Part shown: piece after piece, positions 33,388 through 42,879 of the stretch | Layout of the letters: each line of letters opens with the position of its first letter | Position numbering within the stretch: position 1 is the stretch's first letter | Assembly: GCA_019911805.1 (NCBI GenBank) | Contig: JAIOJV010000077.1 | Span: forward strand, 186,001-250,000 | Source of the DNA: Gammaproteobacteria bacterium | Lineage (GTDB): Bacteria; Pseudomonadota; Gammaproteobacteria; Thiohalobacterales; Thiohalobacteraceae | Direction of reading: 5' to 3' | Length of the DNA: 64,000 nt | Notes under the pieces: model-generated | Told to the model about the DNA's origin: nothing | Seen by the model: the letters and a program-made list of their open reading frames with translations, nothing else | The model's database searches: none | Program-made: the position numbers and the translations under genes

Positions 33388-34131
33388 ATGAAACAGATGA
33401 TCGCAGTGCTGGCTTTTTCGATGGCGGTCGGTGTGGCGGCAGCCGCGACCTACGAGGAGACATTCACGCCGAAGGCGAACAAGGCCTACAGCGAGGACAT
33501 CAATGTCTGGGTGTATACCTCGGAGTTCGCCGAGCGGTTCGGGATGCCGAAGGAGTGGGTCGATGATGAGCTCGAAGGGGCGTATGCGGTGGCGTTTCGG
33601 GTGGAGCACGTGTCTCGACGGTTGATGCTTCCTCACAAAGGCCCTGATGCATCGATGACAAGTAGAGATTGCATTATCGACATGTACGTACCATCGAGTA
33701 CTTCAATTCCTTGGGTAGATGACGAACAGATGGGGCGAAAATACTACACACCCGATTCTCCGCAGTACTTGCGCCCTCAAAGTGCAGAGGATATTTCCTG
33801 GCACAGGCGGCCAATAGGTATCGAGAGCCCAGGAAAGAAGGCGCGCCGTCCGGTTACCAGGTTGGACGGGGGCACGTTGTTTATGCGCGAGTACGACCGG
33901 AGAATCTATCCAGAAGTAGCGTACATGTCGTTCAATATGGGTTGTATGGAGCCGCCGAAGCGGGCCGTCCTTGTGGAGTTTTGTGTGGACGAGCCTTGGG
34001 AAGGTAGGCGATGCCATGCCTCGCATGAGGTCCATGTTCCTGACAAATTCATGAAGAAGCTTCATGGGCAGTGGTATGACAAGACCGGCAGGGATGCCGC
34101 CAAACGATGGCGCGAGGCTATCGGAAGGTAA
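33388..34131 (+). CDS. Exported protein of unknown function in the secretion locus
   Basis: 247 residues from ATG 33388 with AGAGGAC upstream. A Sec signal (MKQMIAVLAFSMAVGVAAAA) leads to a mature part with five Cys (in SRDCIID, NMGCME, VEFCVDE and RRCHASH) and many aromatic and charged residues. I do not recognise the family. Base composition falls from GC-rich in the first 220 bp to clearly lower GC afterwards, unlike its neighbours. It sits between the HlyD-like gene and the RTX substrate on the same strand and may act on, or be accessory to, the RTX protein. Confidence 0.7.
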   Translation: MKQMIAVLAFSMAVGVAAAATYEETFTPKANKAYSEDINVWVYTSEFAERFGMPKEWVDDELEGAYAVAFRVEHVSRRLMLPHKGPDASMTSRDCIIDMYVPSSTSIPWVDDEQMGRKYYTPDSPQYLRPQSAEDISWHRRPIGIESPGKKARRPVTRLDGGTLFMREYDRRIYPEVAYMSFNMGCMEPPKRAVLVEFCVDEPWEGRRCHASHEVHVPDKFMKKLHGQWYDKTGRDAAKRWREAIGR

Positions 34132-34162
34132 CTGATCCAAACACCAGGGAAGGAGAACGGAC

Positions 34163-37100
34163 ATGGCAAGCACAGAGGATCTGGCGAAACTGAGTCTGGA
34201 GGTCTACGGTGGTGGCGTCCCCTATGGCTGGTCATTCCTGGGCGAGCCTACGGACGAGCAAAAGGCGACCGGGCTTTACGCAATTGCAGTCCAGAACGAT
34301 CAAACCCAGGAAATCGTCATCGCCTACAGGGGTACGACGGTCACGGATACCGGAGATTTGGGCGCGGATATCGCCCTGACCGTAGGTGGCGACCATCCGC
34401 AGTTCGTCGCGGCACTCGAATTTGCGAACGTAATCAATCGAGCCTATGGAGAGGGGTACACCATCTCCGTCACCGGCCACTCCCTCGGCGGCGGCCTCGC
34501 GCAGCTGGCGGCGGACGTGTTCGGCTTCGGTGGCAGGACCTTCGATGGGCCCGGCATGGGGCAGTTGACGGAAGGGGTGGCGGCGGCACAGTTCGCGGCG
34601 TTTCTGTCGGCCAATGATCTGAGTTTCGGCAATGTACCCACGGATGCGGCCGTCTTCAGCAACCTGACCGTGTCCGGCAGTGCCATCTCCTCGGTTGGTA
34701 CCCACATCGGGGCGACACCCGCGCCCGTCCAGGTCGGAAACGGCACCCTCAACGTTATCGAACTGATGGCCGCCTGGACCGTCTCGGGCGGTGTCGCGGT
34801 CCCGATGCTGCTGCTGGCCATGAACCAGCTCGACCGCCATGCCATGGCGAATATCTACGCCACGCTGCGTGACCAGAGCGAGCAGGGGCAGCTGCTCGAC
34901 CGCATGCTGGAGCAATTCCTCGTCAACGGTGTGCAGGCCTACAGCGCACCGGGCCGGAACGTGTGGTCGTTCTTCGAGGGCCTGTTCGACGGTATCCCGC
35001 CCCTGACGCAGAACCAGACCCGGGCAGTGATCGCGGACATGGAGGTGTTGCTGGATACGCCGCTGTTCGACGCCGGGCACAGCGCTGCCCGGGCGGATCT
35101 CCTGCGGGCGCAGGACCGGCTGAAGATGGCCGTGCAGACCCTTACGGTCATGCCGCCACTGGATCTGGCGCAGTGGACGGAGGCGGGTGACGGGCCGCGA
35201 TCGATGGCGTTCACGGTGACACTGAGCGACCCGTTGGTACTCAGTGAGCAGCATATCGTGGTCGGCTTCCCGGATATCGTCTTCAGCGGCAGCGGGGCGG
35301 TCCTCAACGGCGGCTTCACCGTCTCGGGTGTGGTGGCGCGCGACCGCGACGGCGATGACGTATTCGACCATTACGAGCTGATCATCCCGGCGGGACAGCG
35401 CTCCGCGGTCCTCACACTGACGGCACAGAGTGACGTGGACTTCGATGACGAGATCATCGGTCGTCTGCAGTTCACGCCGCTGCATCGTACCGACGCCGAG
35501 GGCGCGGTGACGCGCACCCTCGCGGGCCTGGTGATCGAGGACGCCGGGGCGCCCGACGAGGCCCATTACACGCAGACGATCGTGGGCGATCTGGCACCGG
35601 TGGACCACGACGCCGGCCAGCCGGGTGAGCAGACCCGCTATGACGACCTGGGCAATCTGGTCGTCGACCCGTCACGGCCGGCACCCGATCGCGCCGACAC
35701 GCTCTACGACAGCGCCGGCGCCGATCATATCCTGGCAGGCGGCGGCGACGATGTGATCGATGCCCACCGCGGCGGCGATGACCGCATCGAGGCAGGTGCC
35801 GGGGACGATCTGGTGCGGGCCGCGGCCGGCAACGATCTCGTCAGCGCCGGTCCCGGCGCGGACATCGTGCTGGGCGGGACCGGGGAGGATCGGCTGTTCG
35901 CCGCGGACGAGACAGCGCTCGAGACCGCGGTGAGCGTCGGCGAAAGCCAGGTGGGTGGTGGTCAGCGCGGTGATTGGCTCGATGGCGGCGCCGGGGACGA
36001 CATCCTGGTCGGGGATGCCGGCGACGATGTGCTTCTCGGCGGTGGCGGCGTGGACGTCCTCATCGCCGGCGGTGGCAACGACCAGGTACTGGGTGATGAC
36101 GCTACGGTGTTCGTCAACCGGGATTGGATCATCACGCGCGAATCCACGCACAACGGGGCGGTGACCTATTACGGTCTCGCGTATGCGAATGCCGAGGTGA
36201 CGCTGGCGGACGCGGGCGGCGCAGACCTGATTTTCGGCGGCGCGGGCGATGACTGGCTGTTCGGCCAGTCGGGCGACGATACCGTCGAGGGCGGCGTGGG
36301 TGATGATGTCCTTTTCGGTGGCGCGGGCAGTGACGTACTGCTCGGCCAGGACGGCGCGGATGTCCTCGTGGGTGATGGCATACAGGTACCCGTCGACCTG
36401 CAGGGCAACGATACCCTCAGCGGCGGTGCCGGTGACGACCGGCTGTACGGAGATGGCGGGAACGATCATCTGGCGGGCGGCCACGGGGTCGATCTGCTCA
36501 TCGGCGGCGATGGTGACGACCTCCTCGACGGCGGTGACGGCGACGACGCCGCAGGAGTATCCGCGGACGGCACGCCGCTGGAGGGTGGATTGATCGGCGG
36601 CGCGGGGCATGACCTCCTGTACGGCGGTGCCGGCAACGATTGGCTCCACGGCGATGCGGGCGACATACCACTGCACACACACGGCGACGATGTGCTCTAT
36701 GGCGAGGCCGGTGATGACATTCTGGTCGGCGGCGCCGGCAACGATGTGCTGGACGGCGGCAGCGGCGCGGACCGCCTGTACGGTGAGGCCGGCGATGATG
36801 TCCTGTGCGGCGGTGCGGGGGACGATCTGCTCACCGGCGGGGACGGCGCCGACGTGCTCGACGGGGGGGCCGGGCAGGACACGCTCTACGCGGACGACCT
36901 CGATACGATCGTGTGGCGGGCCGGTGACGGCAGCGACACCGTCTTCGGCACGGCTGCGCTGATCAGCCTGGAGGCGCTGCGGGCCGCCGATGTCGGTATC
37001 CGGCAGTCCAGCGGCAGCGGGGGCGACCAACGATTGGGGTTGGGCGTGGGCCCGGACCCGGACCAGGATCAGGACGCCCTCTGGATCGATAACGGGTTTC

Positions 37101-40100
37101 TCGCGGCGGGCAGCCGCTACCGCTTTGCGGACGGCACGCTGGATCATGCGCAGCTGATGCAGCGTGCGCCCGCCGTCGACCTGGCCGGCACCGTCGGTGC
37201 CGATATCATTTATGGCAGTGATCAGGCCGATGTCCTGCGCGGTTACGCGGCCGGCCTGGCGACGGTCGATAGCGGCGACGAACTCTATGGTCAGGCGGGC
37301 GACGACGTCATCGAAGGCGGTGCCGGCAACGACCGCCTCGACGGTGGTGCCGGTGCCGACATCCTGATCGGTGGCCGTGGCGATGACCTCTACGTCGTCG
37401 ACCAGGTCGTGGACGCCGTCGTCGAACAGGCGGCGGAAGGCATCGATACCCTCGAGACGACGGTCAGTCTCGCCGCACCGGCCGAGGTCGAAAACATCGC
37501 GCTCATGGGAGACGCCGCGCTCGCGGCCGTGGGCAATGCACTGGACAACGGCCTGTTCGGCAATGCCGCCGCGAACACCCTGGATGGGCTGGCGGGTGAT
37601 GACCTGCTGCTGGGGCGTGGCGGTGACGATGTCCTGTCCGGTGGGCCGGGCGCCGACCGGTTGTTCGGCGACGACGGTGCCGACCGGCTCGCGGGCGGTC
37701 CGGGAGACGATACCCTCCACGGTGGCCCGGGAGACGATCTCTTCGTCGCCGAGCTCGGCAGCGGGACCGATGTGATCATCGATCACGAAGGCGTCAATAG
37801 CGTCGAGTTCGGTGCCGGTATCGACGCCGACAGCCTCGTCGTCGGCCAGTATCAGGGTGACGATGGTGCCTATTATTTGCGCCTCGACTACGGCCATGCC
37901 GGGGATGCGCTCGTCATCCGACACGGCCTTGCCGGTGCGATCCCGACCTATCGTTTCGCGGACGGTTCGACCATTAGCCACGCCGAACTGGTGGGACCGG
38001 CGGCCGTGCCGTTCCTGATCGAGGGCACGGCACGCGACGATGTGATCCACGGCAGCGGCACGGACGATCGCATCGACGGTGGTGCAGGCGACGATTACAT
38101 CGACGGTGCCGCGGGCGACGACACGCTGAGCGGCGGGCGGGGCGCGGACTATCTGCACGGCGGCACCGGCGATGACGTGCTGGATGGCGGTCCCGGCGAC
38201 GACACCCTGTCCGGCGGTGTCGGCGCAGACCGTTATATGCTGCACTGGGGCATGGGCTTCGATCTGATCATCGAGGACGGCGCCGATCCGGGCACACTCG
38301 AGCTCGGGCCCGGCATCCGGTTCAATGACCTGGACATCTGGCGTGATGGGGATGATCTGCGGGTCCGCTTCAAGGGTGGGACGGACGGTGTGCGCATCCG
38401 TGATTATGCCGCCGCACCGGCGCACTGGCAGATCCGGAACGCCGCCGGCGACGGGCAGGCGCTGGCGGGGCTGGTCGCACCGCTGCCACCCGGCACCCGG
38501 CCCGTCGACATCGATGGGATGGTCGCGGCCTATCAGGATCGGCTGCGGGCAATCCTCATGGATACGGCGACGCCACCCGGCTACTCTGCCGGCTACCACC
38601 TCGATGCAGACGGTATCCTGCGCCGGACGACCTCCAGCATCGGCACTCAGCAGAGCACCACGCAGCACTACAGCACCACACTCTCGTTCGTACCCGTCAC
38701 CGTCGAGGGGACGGCCTATGTGCAGACGAGCGCAACGTATGTACGGCAGAGCGCGCTGGTGAGCGAGTCCACCACGCGCGTCGGCAGCTACGACAGCCAG
38801 CCTGGCGGCGTCGCCCTGGCCACCGGTTACGGTGGCGGATCACGGCAGTTTTTTGCGACGGGCGCGTACTCGGGATTCTCGGTACCGCCCGGCTCCACGG
38901 TCCTGACCGCCTACGGCAGCAGCACGAACTCGGATGATGGACAGGGACTGCTGGTTTCGGACCGGTACGCGGTCGACGACCCCAGGACGGTACTCGGCCA
39001 CTGGGTCTACAATGACGGCGCGCAGCCGGCCGGCATCGCGACGCGCACGCTGACACACCGCGTCTATCAGTATGACGACACCCTCCGGGTCGAGGCAGTC
39101 ACCGGCAGCAGCGAGGACGACACGATCGAGGTCCGTGGCTACGCGATCGTGGATGGCGGCGCCGGCGATGACGTGATATCGGCCAGCTATCCTGGGACCT
39201 ACGCAGGACCGTCGTATTACAGCAACTATCGATGGGAATACCTCTACGGGCGTGATTACCAGAGCACCTTCGATCCGAACAACCTTGGTGCGCTGCTCTA
39301 CGGCAATGCGGGTGACGATACCGTGCGCGGAGGGGCGGCCAACGATGTGCTGATCGGCGGTGGCGGAGACGATATTCTGGACGGTGGCATGGGTGCGGAT
39401 GTCTATATCATGCGCCGTGGCGATCGCGGCTGGGATGTCGTGATGGACACCGGCAGTCTGTCGATGCGGAGCGGTGAGGTCGGTCCGCCGACGTCGCCCT
39501 ACTCGGACTGGTATTACCGATCCATCGGATTGCCCGAGTATTGGCGGCTCTCCCCGGATCAGGCCCTGGCGCCGTTGCCCGCGATCCAACCCAATGACTA
39601 CCACGCCCTGGCGGCGCTCATCGACGCCGAGGTCATCGAAGTGGATACCGTGGAGTTCGCCACCGGGATTGCGCTTGCCGATCTCAGCCTGTCCTGGGGT
39701 GTCTACACGCCCGCGACGCCGGTGTATGCGGGGCATGGCGGGTTCCAGGGCGGTCTGCCGTACACGACGCTCGACATCGCCTGGGCGCCGGGCGAAGGCG
39801 TGCGCGTGGTCATCCCGCACTCGGTGACGCCCGAGGCGGGGTCCGAAGATCCCGGGGAGCCGCCCGTAAATCGTCTCTACGCCGAGGATGCCCGCACCGA
39901 TCACCGTCTGGGTCTTGGCATCGAACGGTTCCGCTTCGCCGACGGCACGCTGTTGTCCCTGCGCGATCTGCTGGCACTGGCGCCACCGCCACCGACCTTC
40001 GATCCGCAGCGTGCTGGCCTGACGTTGGACGGGACGGACACCGACAACCAACTGGTGGGCACGCCGGGTGCCGATCAGTTGAATGGCCTGGCCGGCAGCG

Positions 40101-42106
40101 ATGTGCTCTATGGCGGGGCCGGGGACGACCGGCTCGCGGGCGGGGCCGGCGACGACGTGATCTTCGGTATGGATGGCGACGACATCCTCGAAGGCGGTAC
40201 CGGCAACGATACCCTGAATACCGGCCACGGCAATGACACAGCTTATGGCGGCGCGGGTAACGATACCCTCATCGGTGGTGACAACGCCGCGGGCACATGG
40301 TCCTGGGAGTCGCTGTACGGAGAGGACGGCGATGACCTGCTCCGCGCCGGCGGCAAGTTCGCCTGGGTCTACGGCGGGAGCGGCAATGATGAACTGCACG
40401 GCGGTGCCGGTTTCAGCATTCTCGCAGGCGAGGACGGCGACGACACGTTGATCGCGGGTACGGGTTATACGCAGCTCAACGGCGGCGCCGGGGCGGACCG
40501 CATGGTCGGCAACGCGCTGGACAACACCTACTGGGTCGACGAGATCGGCGATGTCATCGTCGAGGTTGCCGCTGGTGGCGTCGACACGGTCATCAGCAGC
40601 ATCTCCTATGTGCTGGCACCCGGGCTTGAGAACCTCCATCTGACCGGGGCGGAGGCGATCTCGGGAACCGGCAACGATGGCGACAATTATCTCGATGGTG
40701 CCCTGAACGTGGCGGGCAATGTACTCGCCGGTGGCCGCGGAGACGACCGCTACCATATCGATGCCGGCGACACCATCGTCGAGGCGGCCGGTGCGGGCAT
40801 CGATACGGTGTATGCAGGGTTCAGCTACACCCTCGGGGAAAACCTCGAAGCGCTGCAACTGGTCGGCGGTGCCGCCGTCGACGGCCGGGGCAACGGCCTG
40901 GACAATCGACTCACCGGCAACCACGCCAACAACCGGCTCGCCGGCGAGGCCGGCGACGACGAACTCAACGGTGGCTATGGCAACGACATCCTGGACGGCG
41001 GTTCGGGTGCGGATCGGATGCTGGGTGGCCACGGCAACGATGTCTACCGGGTGGACAACGCCGCGGATCACGTTACCGAGCTGCCGGGTCAGGGCACGGA
41101 CACGGTCAACAGTTCCGTGAGTTATACCCTGACGGCCAACGTGGAGCGGCTGCGGTTGACGGGTACCGCGGCCATCGACGGGACCGGCAACGCGCACCCC
41201 AATATCATCACCGGCAACGCTGCCGCGAACGTACTGACCGGTGCGGCCGGCAACGACACCCTGCGCGGGCTCGCCGGCGACGACACGCTGTACGGCGATG
41301 CCGGGAATGATCTGCTGGAGGCGGGGGCGGGCAACGATGTGCTCTACGGCGGTGCGGGGGACGATACGCTCAGGGCCGATACCGGCACAGCGGACCCCGC
41401 GGACTGGGATGTCCTGTACGGTGGGACCGGCAACGACACCCTGACGAGCGGGGCCGGCAGTGCCTTGCTGTGGGGCGGTAGCGGCGACGACACCCTGGTT
41501 GGCGGGGCCGGGTACAACCTGCTGTTCGGCGACACCGGTGACGACGTGCTCGTGGGCGGTGCAGGCACCTTCGTGCTCTACGGCGGTGCCGGCAACGACC
41601 GCATCACCGGGGGCGTGGCCGCCGAGATGCTCAGCGGTGGCGACGGCGATGACGTCCTGCGGGGTGGCGCGGGCACGGATCTGCTGAGTGGCGGCGCGGG
41701 CAGCGACCGCTACCACTTCGGCCGTGGCGATGGCCAGGACTGGATTGCCGATTATGACCCGTGGGATTCAGACCCCGGCAACCAGAGTCCCGGCATGGAC
41801 AGCGTGCAGTTGGATGCCGGCATCGCGCACGACCAGCTCTGGTTCGCGCGCGCCGGCGACGACCTGCAGGTGGCGATCATCGGCACCGACGACCACTTCC
41901 AGGTACAGGGCTGGTATCTCAGTGCGGCGCATCGGATCGATGCAGTCCACGCCGGGGATGGCTATCGGTTGCTGAAAGATCAGGTGGATCAGCTGGTCCA
42001 GGCCATGGCGGCGTTCGCGCCGCCGGCCAGTGGCGAGTTCGACCTGCCCGAGGCCTATCGCACCGAGTTGGAGCCCGTGATCGCGGCGAACTGGCAGGCC
42101 GCCTGA
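34163..42106 (+). CDS. Giant RTX protein with N-terminal lipase-type alpha/beta hydrolase domain
   Basis: 2647 residues in one intact frame, with AAGGAG before the ATG. Residues 1-250 look like a class 3 lipase/Mbeg1-type hydrolase: IVIAYRGTTV (52-61) and nucleophile elbow TGHSLGG with Ser107. A Calx-beta-like stretch covers about 350-460. From about 510 to the end are many calcium-binding GGxGxD nonapeptide blocks, separated by globular spacers (for example about 1470-1720, 1770-1950). The end, LEPVIAANWQAA, lies after a typical RTX C-terminal module. Such proteins leave through type I secretion without a cleaved signal and fold outside with calcium; the upstream transporter genes are the likely exporter. 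Confidence 0.93.
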   Translation: MASTEDLAKLSLEVYGGGVPYGWSFLGEPTDEQKATGLYAIAVQNDQTQEIVIAYRGTTVTDTGDLGADIALTVGGDHPQFVAALEFANVINRAYGEGYTISVTGHSLGGGLAQLAADVFGFGGRTFDGPGMGQLTEGVAAAQFAAFLSANDLSFGNVPTDAAVFSNLTVSGSAISSVGTHIGATPAPVQVGNGTLNVIELMAAWTVSGGVAVPMLLLAMNQLDRHAMANIYATLRDQSEQGQLLDRMLEQFLVNGVQAYSAPGRNVWSFFEGLFDGIPPLTQNQTRAVIADMEVLLDTPLFDAGHSAARADLLRAQDRLKMAVQTLTVMPPLDLAQWTEAGDGPRSMAFTVTLSDPLVLSEQHIVVGFPDIVFSGSGAVLNGGFTVSGVVARDRDGDDVFDHYELIIPAGQRSAVLTLTAQSDVDFDDEIIGRLQFTPLHRTDAEGAVTRTLAGLVIEDAGAPDEAHYTQTIVGDLAPVDHDAGQPGEQTRYDDLGNLVVDPSRPAPDRADTLYDSAGADHILAGGGDDVIDAHRGGDDRIEAGAGDDLVRAAAGNDLVSAGPGADIVLGGTGEDRLFAADETALETAVSVGESQVGGGQRGDWLDGGAGDDILVGDAGDDVLLGGGGVDVLIAGGGNDQVLGDDATVFVNRDWIITRESTHNGAVTYYGLAYANAEVTLADAGGADLIFGGAGDDWLFGQSGDDTVEGGVGDDVLFGGAGSDVLLGQDGADVLVGDGIQVPVDLQGNDTLSGGAGDDRLYGDGGNDHLAGGHGVDLLIGGDGDDLLDGGDGDDAAGVSADGTPLEGGLIGGAGHDLLYGGAGNDWLHGDAGDIPLHTHGDDVLYGEAGDDILVGGAGNDVLDGGSGADRLYGEAGDDVLCGGAGDDLLTGGDGADVLDGGAGQDTLYADDLDTIVWRAGDGSDTVFGTAALISLEALRAADVGIRQSSGSGGDQRLGLGVGPDPDQDQDALWIDNGFLAAGSRYRFADGTLDHAQLMQRAPAVDLAGTVGADIIYGSDQADVLRGYAAGLATVDSGDELYGQAGDDVIEGGAGNDRLDGGAGADILIGGRGDDLYVVDQVVDAVVEQAAEGIDTLETTVSLAAPAEVENIALMGDAALAAVGNALDNGLFGNAAANTLDGLAGDDLLLGRGGDDVLSGGPGADRLFGDDGADRLAGGPGDDTLHGGPGDDLFVAELGSGTDVIIDHEGVNSVEFGAGIDADSLVVGQYQGDDGAYYLRLDYGHAGDALVIRHGLAGAIPTYRFADGSTISHAELVGPAAVPFLIEGTARDDVIHGSGTDDRIDGGAGDDYIDGAAGDDTLSGGRGADYLHGGTGDDVLDGGPGDDTLSGGVGADRYMLHWGMGFDLIIEDGADPGTLELGPGIRFNDLDIWRDGDDLRVRFKGGTDGVRIRDYAAAPAHWQIRNAAGDGQALAGLVAPLPPGTRPVDIDGMVAAYQDRLRAILMDTATPPGYSAGYHLDADGILRRTTSSIGTQQSTTQHYSTTLSFVPVTVEGTAYVQTSATYVRQSALVSESTTRVGSYDSQPGGVALATGYGGGSRQFFATGAYSGFSVPPGSTVLTAYGSSTNSDDGQGLLVSDRYAVDDPRTVLGHWVYNDGAQPAGIATRTLTHRVYQYDDTLRVEAVTGSSEDDTIEVRGYAIVDGGAGDDVISASYPGTYAGPSYYSNYRWEYLYGRDYQSTFDPNNLGALLYGNAGDDTVRGGAANDVLIGGGGDDILDGGMGADVYIMRRGDRGWDVVMDTGSLSMRSGEVGPPTSPYSDWYYRSIGLPEYWRLSPDQALAPLPAIQPNDYHALAALIDAEVIEVDTVEFATGIALADLSLSWGVYTPATPVYAGHGGFQGGLPYTTLDIAWAPGEGVRVVIPHSVTPEAGSEDPGEPPVNRLYAEDARTDHRLGLGIERFRFADGTLLSLRDLLALAPPPPTFDPQRAGLTLDGTDTDNQLVGTPGADQLNGLAGSDVLYGGAGDDRLAGGAGDDVIFGMDGDDILEGGTGNDTLNTGHGNDTAYGGAGNDTLIGGDNAAGTWSWESLYGEDGDDLLRAGGKFAWVYGGSGNDELHGGAGFSILAGEDGDDTLIAGTGYTQLNGGAGADRMVGNALDNTYWVDEIGDVIVEVAAGGVDTVISSISYVLAPGLENLHLTGAEAISGTGNDGDNYLDGALNVAGNVLAGGRGDDRYHIDAGDTIVEAAGAGIDTVYAGFSYTLGENLEALQLVGGAAVDGRGNGLDNRLTGNHANNRLAGEAGDDELNGGYGNDILDGGSGADRMLGGHGNDVYRVDNAADHVTELPGQGTDTVNSSVSYTLTANVERLRLTGTAAIDGTGNAHPNIITGNAAANVLTGAAGNDTLRGLAGDDTLYGDAGNDLLEAGAGNDVLYGGAGDDTLRADTGTADPADWDVLYGGTGNDTLTSGAGSALLWGGSGDDTLVGGAGYNLLFGDTGDDVLVGGAGTFVLYGGAGNDRITGGVAAEMLSGGDGDDVLRGGAGTDLLSGGAGSDRYHFGRGDGQDWIADYDPWDSDPGNQSPGMDSVQLDAGIAHDQLWFARAGDDLQVAIIGTDDHFQVQGWYLSAAHRIDAVHAGDGYRLLKDQVDQLVQAMAAFAPPASGEFDLPEAYRTELEPVIAANWQAA

Positions 42107-42540
42107 AGACCTCTGGGGTGGTGATGAAGGCATGGTCGATCGGGTATCGATGGGGTCTGGGTCTGATGGTATTTATATAACCCCTTTTTTGGCCACGGAA
42201 GCACACGGAATAACACGGAAAAAGGCGTATTGCATAAAGACCGAGAACCAAGTCGCGCGGGTGGGTCCCGGGTTTACCTATGTACAAACCGAAGGGGACT
42301 GAATGGCAGAAAAATGCCCATTGCATTAGGCCCGAAAACCAAGCTGTGGGGACTGATCCTGAGTTTACATGGTGAATTCTTTCCGTGTCTTCCGTGTGCT
42401 TCCGTGGCCAAAAAGGGTTTCAGCAAGCGCCATGCGGGTCCGGCTCGATTGATCCTCTGCGCGTGATGAGTCAACATCGTGGATCAATCGCATTTTAATC
42501 CGTTGACCCTGACCATCACGACACCCTCGAGGAGCCCGAC
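42107..42540. other. Intergenic region carrying repeat element C
   Basis: About 430 bp between the RTX gene and the DsrE-like gene, half of it the inverted-repeat element at 42191-42410. No coding sequence or clear terminator is seen. Confidence 0.5.
42191..42410. mobile_element. MITE-like inverted-repeat element, copy C
   Basis: Left end GGCCACGGAAGCACACGGAA (42191-42210), continuing to 42224; right end inverted at 42380-42410. The interior has subterminal blocks ATTGCATAAAG and ATTGCATTAGG followed by similar sequence, and resembles the left interior of copy B (TTGTATAAAGCCC). The nested hairpin element of copies B and E is absent. Confidence 0.75.
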
Positions 42541-42879
42541 ATGAAAGTCGCCTATATCTTTTCCACCCAGGGGCATACCGTTTCCTACAAGCTCGGCAAG
42601 ATGATCCTGCCGCAGCTGGAGCAGAACACCCACGGCGTCGAGGTCGTCGGCATGTTCTTCTTCGAGGACAACAACTATGTCCTGGTCAAGGGCGACCCCA
42701 TCGGTGAGCGGCTGGTCAAGGTCGCACGTGAGCAGAACATCCTGCTGATGGGCTGCGATCAGTGCTGCTATGAGCGCGACATCGCCGACCGGCTGTTCGA
42801 GGGCATACCCATCGGCTGTTTCCCCAATTTGTACGCGGCGCTGGCGGGCAATATGCCGGACCAGGTGATCACCCTCTGA
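42541..42879 (+). CDS. DsrE-family protein, SaoD-like
   Basis: 112 residues with GAGGAGC before the ATG. The DsrE/DsrF fold is indicated by MKVAYIFSTQGHTVSYKLG, VEVVGMFFFEDNNYVL and GDPIGERL; a Cys-rich LLMGCDQCCYERD holds Cys72, Cys75 and Cys76, and Cys93 lies in IGCFPNLYAAL. DsrE proteins carry sulfur on cysteine or bind small sulfur species; the pattern here recalls the DsrE-related proteins called SaoD. It faces the radical SAM/ATP-grasp operon and overlaps its last gene by 11 bp tail to tail. Confidence 0.78.
   Translation: MKVAYIFSTQGHTVSYKLGKMILPQLEQNTHGVEVVGMFFFEDNNYVLVKGDPIGERLVKVAREQNILLMGCDQCCYERDIADRLFEGIPIGCFPNLYAALAGNMPDQVITL

Noticed and set aside
35672-41716. Two very long open frames (998 and 958 codons) on the strand opposite the RTX gene
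   Set aside because: They mirror the GGxGxD repeat codons, whose reverse complements contain no stops. They lack ribosome sites and domain features and are low-complexity Val/Ala/Thr-rich artefacts.
34163-42106. Tandem DNA repeats or CRISPR in the RTX gene
   Set aside because: The periodicity is protein-level 9-residue blocks with diverged codons; there are no conserved repeats with unique spacers and no cas genes.
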